Shown here piece after piece: positions 14,463 to 21,972 of a stretch of DNA of 21,972 bases. The stretch is from contig JBLNDG010000240.1 of assembly GCA_050261415.1 (NCBI GenBank), positions 1 through 21,972 on the forward strand, written 5' to 3'. Both the position numbers and the translations under genes were made by a program. Below the pieces are notes generated by a model. That model was not told the origin of the DNA, searched no databases, and saw only the letters and a list, made by a program, of their open reading frames with translations. Source of the stretch: JBLNDG01 sp050261415. Lineage in GTDB: Bacteria; Bacillota; Clostridia; Lutisporales; Lutisporaceae. Numbering within the stretch: position 1 is the first letter of the stretch; every line of letters starts with the position of its first letter.

Positions 14463-14477
14463 ATTAAAAATATTAAT
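14463..14477. promoter_or_regulatory. LysR-type dyad ahead of the regulator and purL
   Basis: ATTAAAAATATTAAT is a perfect inverted repeat of ATTAA around five bases and contains the T-N11-A pattern of LysR sites. It lies 25-39 bases upstream of the LysR start and 77-91 bases upstream of purL. The region is very AT-rich, so chance is a real alternative. Confidence 0.3.
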
Positions 14478-14553
14478 TATTTTTATTAATTTTACTATGA
14501 TAAAATAAAAAAGTAAAGAGAAAAACACATCTGCAAAATGGGGTGAAGAATTG

Positions 14554-17500
14554 ATGAACAGCAGAGTCAGAAGAATATATGTGGAAAAGAAGAAGGAATA
14601 TTCAGTATCTGCAAGGGAACTATTCGATGACCTGAAGGAAAATCTTGGAGTTAAAGCTCTCACTGATCTCAGGATAATAAACCGCTATGACATTTCCGGA
14701 ATCTCCGATGAAGAATATATTTCTGCAAGAAATACAATATTTTCCGAACCTACAGTTGATATCGCATATGATGAAAACATACCACTTAAAAGTGAAGACA
14801 GGGTTTTTGCAATTGAGTATTTACCGGGGCAGTATGACCAGAGGGCAGATTCGACTGCTCAGTGCCTCCAGATCTTGACTCAGAAGGAAAGACCGCTGGT
14901 AAAGACTGCAAAGCTTATTGTTCTCAGCGGTGAAATATCCGATGAGGATTTTTATAAGATAAAAAAGTACTGCATAAATCCTTTGGAATCAAGGGAAGCT
15001 GTCCTTGACAAGCTGGAAGCTCTGGATTTTTCACAGGTAAGTTCAGAAAATGTAGCTGAAATCAAGGACTTTATTAATTTGAACGATACAAAACTTATGA
15101 AGCTAATGGAAGATATGGGCTTTGCCATGAGCTTTGAAGACCTTAAATTCTGCCGGCAGTATTTCAAGGATACAGAAAAAAGGAACCCGACCGTAACTGA
15201 GCTAAGGGTTATTGATACCTATTGGTCGGATCACTGCCGTCATACGACTTTTCATACTAAAATCGAGGATATTGCGTTGGAGAACGGTAAATATAAGGAT
15301 ATAATACAAAAGGCGAAGAATAGGTACATTGAGGCCAGGAAGTATGTTTACGGTGAGGAAGACAGGGATGTCAGCCTTATGGATATAGCGCTCATTGGAA
15401 TGAAAGAGCTGAGAAAAAGAGGACTTCTTAAGGACCAGGAAGTTTCAGAGGAAATAAACGCCTGCAGTATAAAAGTAGATGTGGATGTGAACGGAAAAAA
15501 AGAAGAATGGCTGGTAATGTTCAAGAACGAAACCCACAACCACCCGACTGAAATAGAACCCTTTGGAGGCGCTGCTACATGTTTGGGCGGTGCAATAAGA
15601 GACCCGCTGTCCGGAAGGTCTTATGTTTATGGAGCAATGAGGGTCACCGGAAGCGGCGATCCGAGGACTGCCATTGAAGCAACATTGCCCGGGAAGCTTC
15701 CTCAGAGAAAAATAACAACCGGTGCAGCTACAGGCTACAGCTCCTACGGAAACCAGATAGGTCTTGCTACCGGACAGGTAGCTGAGGTGTATGATGAAAG
15801 CTTTGTTGCGAAAAGAATGGAAATTGGCGCAGTTATAGGAGCAGCACCAAAAGACAGCGTTGCAAGAAAGTCTCCTGAGGTCGGAGATGTAATAATTCTT
15901 CTAGGAGGAAGAACAGGCCGTGACGGCTGCGGTGGAGCGACAGGCTCATCAAAGGAGCATACCGAGGAATCGATACATGTCTGTGGTGCTGAAGTGCAAA
16001 AAGGAAATGCACCTACAGAAAGAAAAATACAGAGGCTTTTCAGAAACCCCGAAGTCAGCAGAATGATAAAAAAATGCAATGATTTCGGCGCAGGAGGCGT
16101 TTCGGTAGCTATTGGAGAATTGGCAGACGGCCTTGATATAGACCTGGATGTGGTGCCCAAAAAATATGAAGGCCTGGATGGTACTGAACTGGCGATATCT
16201 GAATCCCAGGAGAGAATGGCAGTGCTTGTAGCTCCAAAGGATTCGGAAAGATTTATAGAATATGCCGGTGAGGAAAACCTTGAGGCAGTGCCGGTTGCAA
16301 GGGTAACCCCAGGAAATAGGCTGAAAATGTACTGGAGGGGCAGTGCTATTGTAGATATCAGCCGGAATTTTCTCAATACAAATGGTGTGAAGCAGTATAC
16401 AAATGCAGTTATTTCGGCACCGGAGAACAGCAGTTATTTTGAAAAAAGCATGGAAGGTTTCCAAGATAGCAGCAATGGACTTAAGCAGGCATGGCTCGAC
16501 GATCTCAGGGATCTTAACGTCTGCAGCCAGAAAGGCCTGGTTGAAAGATTCGACAGCTCAATAGGCACAGGGTCAATCCTTATGCCTTTCGGAGGCAAAT
16601 ACCAGGAAACCCCCTCAGAGGGATTGGCGATGAAGGTTCCGGTTCTGAACGGTGAAACGAATACAGCAACAATAATGACTTATGGATATAACCCGAAGCT
16701 TTCAAAATGGAGTCCTTTCCATGGCGCACTTTATGCAGTTGTGGAAGCAGTGGCCAAAATTGTTGCTATTGGAGGGGATTACAGCAAGATAAGGCTTACA
16801 CTCCAGGAATACTTTGAAAAGCTGGGCAAAGACCCTGAAAAGTGGGGGAAGCCTACAAGTGCATTACTTGGTGCTTTTTATGCGCAAATAATGCTCGGTA
16901 TACCTGCGATCGGAGGAAAGGACAGCATGTCCGGTACCTTTAAGGATATTAATGTTCCGCCTACGCTTGTAGCCTTTGCTGTAGATGTAACAAAGGCAGA
17001 CAAAATCATATCCCAGGAGTTTAAAAAGGCTGGCGATGTAGTAGTTCTTGTAAAGGCTGACAGAGACGAAAACGATATGCCTGACTTTGAAAAGCTCAAG
17101 AGGAATTTTAGCAGGATACATGAACTGGCGGACAAAGGAATTGTACTTTCAGCAAATCCCGTAAAATACGGCGGCATAGCAGCTGCCGTAAGCAAGGCAT
17201 GCTTTGGAAACAAGCTGGGTTTTGCTTTTAACTCCGGTTTTGATGAAAGAAAGCTTTTCACACCGGATTATGGTTCCATCCTGCTGGAGATAGATGCGGA
17301 GCAGGATTCGGCTAAGCTTTTCGACGGTATTGAATATGAGGTAATTGGGAAAATACAGGAAAGGCAATCCATTCAGGTAAATCAACTCAGCATAGAACTT
17401 GAAGAAGCATTGACGGCGTGGAAAAAGCCTCTTGAAAGGATATTCCCTACAAAAACGGAGGATATCCCGGGCAAACCGCAGAATATATATTATGACAAAA

Positions 17501-18330
17501 AAGATATTGGAAAGCCGTCAATAAAAGTTGCAAAACCAAGAATAATGATACCTGTATTTCCTGGGACAAACTGCGAATATGATACGGCAAGGGCTTTTGA
17601 AAAAGCCGGCGGCGAGGCCTCGGTGTTGGTATTCAGGAATTTGACCCCGGGGGACATAGAGTATTCAATCGATAGAATGGTTAAAGCAATAGCAAACTCA
17701 CAAATAATAGCTATTCCGGGCGGCTTCAGTGCCGGTGATGAACCTGACGGTTCAGGAAAATTCATAGCAGCAGTTTTCAGAAATCCTAGGGTAAAAGAGG
17801 CTGTTATGAAATTTCTGAAAGAGAAGGATGGTTTGATGCTTGGTATCTGCAACGGGTTCCAGGCACTTATAAAGCTAGGCTTGGTGCCTTATGGGGAAAT
17901 AAGGGACATCGACGTGGATTCACCGACGTTGACCTACAACAGGATAGGAAGACACGTATCCTGCATGGCAAGGACAAAGGTGGTATCCAATTTATCACCA
18001 TGGTTTAAAAAAGTCAGGGTTGGTGATATTCATGCGATTCCTGTTTCTCATGGCGAAGGCAGGTTTGCAGCCGACAAAGAGGTCATGGCAGAGCTTATTA
18101 AAAACGGTCAGGTGGCAACCCAATATGTTGATATTCAAGGTAATCCTACCTATGATATAGAATTTAACCCAAATGGCTCCATTGAGGCGGTTGAGGGTAT
18201 AACAAGCCCTGACGGAAGAATATTGGGCAAGATGGCTCATTCAGAAAGAGTAGGGGTAAACATATCCAAAAATATACCGATGGATAAGGAACAGAGAATA
18301 TTTGAGTCCGGAGTAGAATATTTCAGTTAA
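14554..18330 (+). CDS. purL: Phosphoribosylformylglycinamidine synthase, single-chain PurL with fused glutaminase
   Basis: Converts FGAR to FGAM with ATP and glutamine, the fourth step of purine synthesis. The 1258-residue chain is the large form, so no purS or purQ is needed. The linker and first synthase half include DTYWSDHCRHTTF and the ATP-site ETHNHPTEIEPFGGA. A second synthase half follows from about residue 610. A class I glutaminase begins near residue 997 (MIPVFPGTNCEYDTA) with nucleophile Cys1099 in GICNGFQ and the His1166/Glu1168 pair in PVSHGEGRF. GGGGTG at 14540-14545 serves either ATG 14554 or the TTG one codon before it; I chose the ATG. No riboswitch or clear -35 is visible upstream; TATGAT at 14496-14501 is a possible -10. 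purE starts 21 bases after the stop. Confidence 0.96.
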   Translation: MNSRVRRIYVEKKKEYSVSARELFDDLKENLGVKALTDLRIINRYDISGISDEEYISARNTIFSEPTVDIAYDENIPLKSEDRVFAIEYLPGQYDQRADSTAQCLQILTQKERPLVKTAKLIVLSGEISDEDFYKIKKYCINPLESREAVLDKLEALDFSQVSSENVAEIKDFINLNDTKLMKLMEDMGFAMSFEDLKFCRQYFKDTEKRNPTVTELRVIDTYWSDHCRHTTFHTKIEDIALENGKYKDIIQKAKNRYIEARKYVYGEEDRDVSLMDIALIGMKELRKRGLLKDQEVSEEINACSIKVDVDVNGKKEEWLVMFKNETHNHPTEIEPFGGAATCLGGAIRDPLSGRSYVYGAMRVTGSGDPRTAIEATLPGKLPQRKITTGAATGYSSYGNQIGLATGQVAEVYDESFVAKRMEIGAVIGAAPKDSVARKSPEVGDVIILLGGRTGRDGCGGATGSSKEHTEESIHVCGAEVQKGNAPTERKIQRLFRNPEVSRMIKKCNDFGAGGVSVAIGELADGLDIDLDVVPKKYEGLDGTELAISESQERMAVLVAPKDSERFIEYAGEENLEAVPVARVTPGNRLKMYWRGSAIVDISRNFLNTNGVKQYTNAVISAPENSSYFEKSMEGFQDSSNGLKQAWLDDLRDLNVCSQKGLVERFDSSIGTGSILMPFGGKYQETPSEGLAMKVPVLNGETNTATIMTYGYNPKLSKWSPFHGALYAVVEAVAKIVAIGGDYSKIRLTLQEYFEKLGKDPEKWGKPTSALLGAFYAQIMLGIPAIGGKDSMSGTFKDINVPPTLVAFAVDVTKADKIISQEFKKAGDVVVLVKADRDENDMPDFEKLKRNFSRIHELADKGIVLSANPVKYGGIAAAVSKACFGNKLGFAFNSGFDERKLFTPDYGSILLEIDAEQDSAKLFDGIEYEVIGKIQERQSIQVNQLSIELEEALTAWKKPLERIFPTKTEDIPGKPQNIYYDKKDIGKPSIKVAKPRIMIPVFPGTNCEYDTARAFEKAGGEASVLVFRNLTPGDIEYSIDRMVKAIANSQIIAIPGGFSAGDEPDGSGKFIAAVFRNPRVKEAVMKFLKEKDGLMLGICNGFQALIKLGLVPYGEIRDIDVDSPTLTYNRIGRHVSCMARTKVVSNLSPWFKKVRVGDIHAIPVSHGEGRFAADKEVMAELIKNGQVATQYVDIQGNPTYDIEFNPNGSIEAVEGITSPDGRILGKMAHSERVGVNISKNIPMDKEQRIFESGVEYFS

Positions 18331-18351
18331 AAATGAAAAGGAGTGATGAAT

Positions 18352-18855
18352 GTGTCCGCGAACAAGCCAAAAGCTGCCGTTATTATGGGCAGTGACTCCG
18401 ATTTGCCGGTAGTCAGAAAAGCCGTTGATGTCTTGAAGACCTTCGGTGTTGAGTATGAAGTGAATGTAATGTCCGCTCACAGGACGCCGGATATAGCGAT
18501 TGAATATGCTAAGAATGCAGAAAACAACGGTTTTGAAGTTATTATTGCCGCAGCAGGGAAAGCAGCACACCTTCCTGGTGTACTTGCAGCCTTTACTACG
18601 CTGCCGGTTATAGGAATCCCAATTAAATCATCGACGCTGGACGGATTAGATTCGCTTCTGTCTATTGTTCAGATGCCATCAGGGATACCGGTTGCCACAG
18701 TAGCAGTTGATGGAGCGGAAAACGCAGGACTTCTGGCTGTACAGATATTGTCTGTTAAGTATGAGTATTTGAGAGAGAAGCTCAAGGCTCATAAAGAAAA
18801 GATGAAACAGGATGTAATAAAAAAAGATGAAAAGATAAAAGGGGAGGTATTTTAA
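18352..18855 (+). CDS. purE: 5-(carboxyamino)imidazole ribonucleotide mutase PurE
   Basis: PurE moves the carboxylate of N5-CAIR to carbon to give CAIR (class I mutase). Class I motifs are GSDSD (13-17), SAHRTP with the catalytic His43 (41-46), and AAHLPG (71-76). No purK is seen in the window, so direct carboxylation cannot be excluded. GTG 18343 and ATG 18346 are in frame, but sit on or two bases after the AAGGAG (18338-18343). GTG 18352, eight bases away, is correctly spaced and gives 167 residues starting MSANKPKAAVIMG. The last 30 residues are a charged, lysine-rich helical tail beyond the core fold. The stop directly abuts the purC ATG, so translation is probably coupled. Confidence 0.94.
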   Translation: MSANKPKAAVIMGSDSDLPVVRKAVDVLKTFGVEYEVNVMSAHRTPDIAIEYAKNAENNGFEVIIAAAGKAAHLPGVLAAFTTLPVIGIPIKSSTLDGLDSLLSIVQMPSGIPVATVAVDGAENAGLLAVQILSVKYEYLREKLKAHKEKMKQDVIKKDEKIKGEVF

Positions 18856-19560
18856 ATGAAAAAACTTGAAATGCTTTATGAGGGAAAGGCTAAAAAGGTT
18901 TACAGGACTGACGATGATAATCTGTATATAGTGGATTACAAGGATGATGCCACAGCTTTTAACGGGTTAAAAAAGGGTACAATAGTAAACAAGGGAGTTA
19001 TGAACAACAAGATTTCTACAAAGCTTTTCGAAGTACTCCAGGAAGCCGGAATAAAGACACATCTAGTGAAGAAACTGAGCGATAGGGAGATGCTGGTCAA
19101 GAAGGTAAAAATAGTTCCTCTGGAAGTACTGGTAAGGAACTATGCCGCAGGTTCTCTCTCCAAAAGGCTTGGCCTGGAAGAAGGACTTAAGCTGTCTACC
19201 ACAGTACTGGAATTCTGCTATAAGAATGATGAACTGGGAGATCCAATGGTAAATGAATACCACATAGAAGCTATGGGTATGGCACTTAATAGTGAAGTTG
19301 AAACAATAAAGAAAATGGCATTGAGAATAAATGAGATACTTAGTGATTATATGCTTAAGAGAGGCATCATACTTGTAGATTTCAAGCTTGAATTCGGCAA
19401 GACACCGGAAGGCGAAATCATACTGGCAGATGAAATATCCCCCGATACTTGCAGGCTATGGGATGCAACAACTCATGAAAAGCTTGACAAGGATAGATTC
19501 AGAAGAGACTTGGGTAAGGTTGAAGAAGGATACATGGAAGTGGTAAAAAGGCTTAGCTAA
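18856..19560 (+). CDS. purC: Phosphoribosylaminoimidazole-succinocarboxamide synthase (SAICAR synthetase)
   Basis: PurC joins aspartate to CAIR with ATP. At 234 residues it has the normal bacterial length. Visible motifs are the nucleotide-binding LYEGKAKKVY (7-16), VPLEVLVRNYAAGSL in the middle, LVDFKLEFG, and the signature DEISPDTCRLWD near residue 195. Its ATG follows the purE stop with no gap, and its ribosome site GGGGAGG lies within the end of purE. A repeat-filled gap of 235 bases separates it from purF, an unusual break inside the operon. Confidence 0.96.
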   Translation: MKKLEMLYEGKAKKVYRTDDDNLYIVDYKDDATAFNGLKKGTIVNKGVMNNKISTKLFEVLQEAGIKTHLVKKLSDREMLVKKVKIVPLEVLVRNYAAGSLSKRLGLEEGLKLSTTVLEFCYKNDELGDPMVNEYHIEAMGMALNSEVETIKKMALRINEILSDYMLKRGIILVDFKLEFGKTPEGEIILADEISPDTCRLWDATTHEKLDKDRFRRDLGKVEEGYMEVVKRLS

Positions 19561-19598
19561 ACCGGCTGCAGGATGTAAGGTTTCGAGGTTTCAAGGTA

Positions 19599-19700
19599 AT
19601 GGATACCACGGAACACACGGATGTTTCACGGAATTTTACGGATGGATTTACTGTTTCCGCCGTGTGTTCAGTGGATTTCAGTGTTTTCAGTGTTACACGC
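19599..19700 (+). repeat. CACGGA repeat element between purC and purF
   Basis: Four copies of (C/T)ACGGA stand at 19607, 19616, 19627 and 19637, spaced 9-11 bases apart. CCACGGAACACACGG (19606-19620) is the inverted complement of CCGTGTGTTCAGTGG (19660-19674) with a single mismatch, so the transcript can fold into a 15-bp stem. CAGTG then repeats three times, followed by GTGTTACAC. The open frame covering it is not gene-like. It looks like a dispersed genomic repeat, which only a genome search can show. Confidence 0.65.
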
Positions 19701-19761
19701 GGCTATACTGCAAAGGTATACTTGCACCCATCGCCTATTGCCTCGTGCCGTGCTTCGGAGA

Positions 19762-19777
19762 ATACGCTTAAGAGTAT
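19762..19777. promoter_or_regulatory. Near-palindrome just upstream of the purF ribosome site
   Basis: ATACGCTTAAGAGTAT is symmetric except for one base pair either side of CTTAAG. It ends seven bases before the AGGAGA of purF, so it could be an operator or a small RNA hairpin affecting purF. Another arm pair, TATAC and GTATA around seven bases, lies at 19704-19720. I see no good -35/-10 pair for a separate purF promoter. Confidence 0.3.
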
Positions 19778-19795
19778 GTATATAGGAGATAATAT

Positions 19796-21217
19796 ATGTT
19801 TAACGATATATTTGTTAATGAAGATAAACTAAAGGAAGAATGCGGTATTATCGGAATATATGATAAAGGCAACATGGAAATTGAAAACCTGACCTATTAC
19901 GGACTGATTGCTTTACAGCACAGGGGACAGGAAAGTGCAGGCATAGCGGTGAACAGGGACGGCATGATAACCTGCTATAAGGAGATGGGCCTGGTATCAG
20001 AGGTTTTTGACGATAAAATACTGAACCTTTTGAAGGGGGACATGAGCATTGGCCATGTCAGGTATTCAACCACGGGAGAAAGCTTTGTAACCAACGCTCA
20101 ACCTCTGCTGGTCAAATACAAGAACGGTAGCATTGCCGTTGCACACAACGGAAACCTTGTAAATGCCGCATCAGTTAGAGAGCAGCTTGAAGACCAGGGG
20201 ATGATTTTTACTACTACCATAGATAGTGAAGTAATCGCGAGCCTTATTGCAAAAAATTATAAAAACGGCATAGAGGAAGCTATTCTTGATACCATGGAAG
20301 TAATAAAAGGCTCTTACGCTCTTGTGATAATGACAAACGACAAGCTCATAGGGGTAAGGGACAAGCACGGATTGAGGCCGCTTGTTCTTGGAAAGCTCGG
20401 AAACGGATATGTATTCGCTTCCGAAAGCTGTGCCCTGGATACTATAGGTGCCAGCTTCATAAGGGATGTAAAGCCCGGCGAAATAGTAGTTGTGGATGAA
20501 AACGGAATAAGGAGCCTCCGGGGCAGGACTTCCGAAGAGCGTGCCAACTGCATATTCGAGTATATATATTTTGCAAGACCCGACAGTATAATGGACGGAA
20601 TAAGCGTTTACCATGCCAGGGAAGCTGCAGGCAGGGTGCTTGCCAAGGAATGTCCGGCAAATGCAGACGTAGTTATAGGTGTCCCCGATTCGGGAACTCC
20701 TGCAGCAATAGGCTATGCCCAACAGTCAGGAATACCCTATGCGGTCGGGCTGATAAAAAACAGATATATCGGAAGAACATTCATACAGCCTTCACAGGTT
20801 ACGAGAGAATTGGGGGTCAAGCTGAAGCTGAACCCGCTGAAAGGATCAATAGAAGGCAAAAGGGTCGTAATGGTTGATGACAGTATAGTAAGGGGTACAA
20901 CCAGCAAAAAGATAGTGCAGGCCCTAAGGGCTGCAGGCGCCAAGGAAGTGCATGTCAGGGTAAGTTCACCGGTAGTAATGCACTCGTGCTACTTTGGTAT
21001 TGACACACCTTCCAGAAATGAATTGGTAGGTGCTTCAAGAATGCTTGAAAGCATCAGGGAAAAAATAGGAGCAGACAGTCTGGGATACCTAAGTTGTGAA
21101 GGGCTTCTGGAGACAGTGGGCAGCAAGGGGGAAGGCTTTTGTACGGCATGCTTCAACGGCAAATACCCCATGGAAATAAAAGATGAATGCGGAAAACATA
21201 TTTTTGAAGGGAAATAG
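19796..21217 (+). CDS. purF: Amidophosphoribosyltransferase PurF
   Basis: PurF makes 5-phosphoribosylamine from PRPP and glutamine, the first committed step of purine synthesis and its feedback point. The 473-residue chain starts with a 15-residue propeptide that must be cut to expose the catalytic Cys16 (EE|CGIIGIY). Glutaminase motifs include LQHRGQESAGIAV and GHVRYSTTG. The PRPP site is VVMVDDSIVRGTT. Cys252, Cys398, Cys449 and Cys452 (the last two in CTACF) match the 4Fe-4S ligands of the Bacillus-type enzyme, so oxygen-sensitive stability is likely. The start has AGGAGA at 19784-19789. purM begins 11 bases after the stop. Confidence 0.97.
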   Translation: MFNDIFVNEDKLKEECGIIGIYDKGNMEIENLTYYGLIALQHRGQESAGIAVNRDGMITCYKEMGLVSEVFDDKILNLLKGDMSIGHVRYSTTGESFVTNAQPLLVKYKNGSIAVAHNGNLVNAASVREQLEDQGMIFTTTIDSEVIASLIAKNYKNGIEEAILDTMEVIKGSYALVIMTNDKLIGVRDKHGLRPLVLGKLGNGYVFASESCALDTIGASFIRDVKPGEIVVVDENGIRSLRGRTSEERANCIFEYIYFARPDSIMDGISVYHAREAAGRVLAKECPANADVVIGVPDSGTPAAIGYAQQSGIPYAVGLIKNRYIGRTFIQPSQVTRELGVKLKLNPLKGSIEGKRVVMVDDSIVRGTTSKKIVQALRAAGAKEVHVRVSSPVVMHSCYFGIDTPSRNELVGASRMLESIREKIGADSLGYLSCEGLLETVGSKGEGFCTACFNGKYPMEIKDECGKHIFEGK

Positions 21218-21228
21218 AGGTGCAGGCA

Positions 21229-21972
21229 ATGGATGAAAGATTGACATATAAGGCGGCAGGAGTTGACGTAGAAGCTGGGTATGAGGCAGTGAAGCTCATG
21301 AAGGAGCATACAAGGAGAACAATGATTCCGGGCGTACTTGGAGAGCTCGGCAGCTTCGGCGGTTTTTTTGAAATAAACAAGGGCGAGTACAAAAATCCTA
21401 TTCTGGTATCAGGCACGGATGGTGTTGGAACCAAGCTCCAAATAGCCTTTATGACCGGAAAACACGACACCATAGGAATAGACTGTGTTGCAATGTGTGT
21501 CAACGATGTTGCATGCCACGGCGCCAAACCTCTCTTTTTTCTTGACTATATAGGTACCGGAAGATTGGAGCCCAAGGTTGCAGCAGAGATAGTAAAAGGA
21601 GTATGCGACGGTTGCGTTGAAGCAGGCTGCGCTCTGATTGGCGGTGAAACGGCGGAAATGCCGGGGTTCTATAAGGATGGGGAGTATGACCTTGCAGGTT
21701 TTTCTGTAGGAATCGTCGACAAGGATGAAGTTATAAACGGAACAAGAGTCAATGAAGGAGATGCCCTGATAGGGATAGCCTCAAGCGGTATCCATAGTAA
21801 CGGTTATTCTTTAGTAAGGAAGCTTTTCTTCGGAATAAACAATTTCAGCATAGACACCAGGTTTGATGAACTGGATTGCACATTGGGGGAAGAGCTTTTA
21901 AAGCCTACAAAGATATATGTCAAAACTATTCAAGCCTTGCTCAAAAAATATAGAATCAACGGGATTGCCCAT
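21229..21972 (+). CDS. purM: Phosphoribosylformylglycinamidine cyclo-ligase (AIR synthetase), 3' end outside window
   Basis: PurM closes the imidazole ring of FGAM to AIR with ATP. The first 248 of roughly 340 residues are visible. LTYKAAGVDVEAG is the usual N-terminus, SGTDGVGTKL the glycine-rich nucleotide segment, and VNDVACHGAKPLFFLDYIGT, LIGGETAEMPGFY and ASSGIHSNGYSLVR the remaining family signatures. The frame is open to the last base. GAGGTG at 21217-21222 is the ribosome site, and the gene overlaps the purF transcript with 11 bases between stop and start. Downstream purN, purH and purD would be expected but cannot be seen. Confidence 0.95.
   Translation, partial: MDERLTYKAAGVDVEAGYEAVKLMKEHTRRTMIPGVLGELGSFGGFFEINKGEYKNPILVSGTDGVGTKLQIAFMTGKHDTIGIDCVAMCVNDVACHGAKPLFFLDYIGTGRLEPKVAAEIVKGVCDGCVEAGCALIGGETAEMPGFYKDGEYDLAGFSVGIVDKDEVINGTRVNEGDALIGIASSGIHSNGYSLVRKLFFGINNFSIDTRFDELDCTLGEELLKPTKIYVKTIQALLKKYRINGIAH

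Noticed and set aside
14439..14663. N-terminal extension of the LysR protein by 75 residues
   Set aside because: The extension is hydrophobic, AT-driven and overlaps the purL start. The AAGGAGAA site and the family N-terminus fix the start at 14438.
15744..16376. Minus-strand open frame of 210 codons within purL
   Set aside because: Antisense shadow of a conserved coding region, with no ribosome site or recognisable motif.
19599..19832. Plus-strand open frame of 77 codons between purC and purF
   Set aside because: It is made of the CACGGA repeats, has no ribosome site, resembles no family, and overlaps the real purF start.

Overview
The window looks like a chromosomal segment of a Gram-positive anaerobe of the Clostridia, probably near the cellulolytic Ruminiclostridium/Acetivibrio group. 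The reasons are AGGAGG-type ribosome sites, heavy use of AGA/AGG and ATA codons, a single-chain PurL carrying its own glutaminase domain, a guanine riboswitch ahead of guaBA, and nickel-pincer (lar) genes. The taxonomic call is inference. Almost all of the sequence is core metabolism in good working order. I found no phage, insertion sequence, CRISPR array, tRNA or rRNA, and no convincing undescribed system.

Region 1 (1-800) is the 3' end of moaA followed by a MOSC-domain gene, both linked to molybdenum cofactor. An imperfect hairpin follows. Region 2 (about 800-1240) is decayed: a 15-codon relic of an isochorismatase-like gene, then an alpha/beta-hydrolase relic whose N-terminus is joined directly to its C-terminus and then shifted in frame. 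Region 3 (1240-4150) is larE-larB-larC, which makes the nickel-pincer nucleotide cofactor of lactate racemase and related enzymes. larE reads as two frames joined at a run of eight G.

Region 4 (4190-7560) is a regulated GMP-synthesis unit: a near-consensus promoter with a cre-like operator in its spacer, a guanine aptamer, an intrinsic terminator, then guaB and guaA and a closing terminator. Region 5 (7650-11620) holds a MATE exporter on the minus strand, with Arg codon use unlike its neighbours, and a divergent transmembrane chemoreceptor ended by a strong terminator. Region 6 (11660-13548) is a type 2 isopentenyl-diphosphate isomerase gene and an AlaX-type tRNA-editing gene.

Region 7 (13545-21972) begins with a LysR-type regulator on the minus strand. 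Its stop codon overlaps the stop of the AlaX gene, and its promoter region faces the purine operon purL-purE-purC-purF-purM, whose last gene runs off the window. A non-coding element of CACGGA repeats and inverted repeats sits between purC and purF. The pur genes make IMP precursors and guaBA turns IMP into GMP. Only guaBA carries a visible guanine riboswitch, so the pur operon must be controlled some other way, possibly by the adjacent LysR protein.
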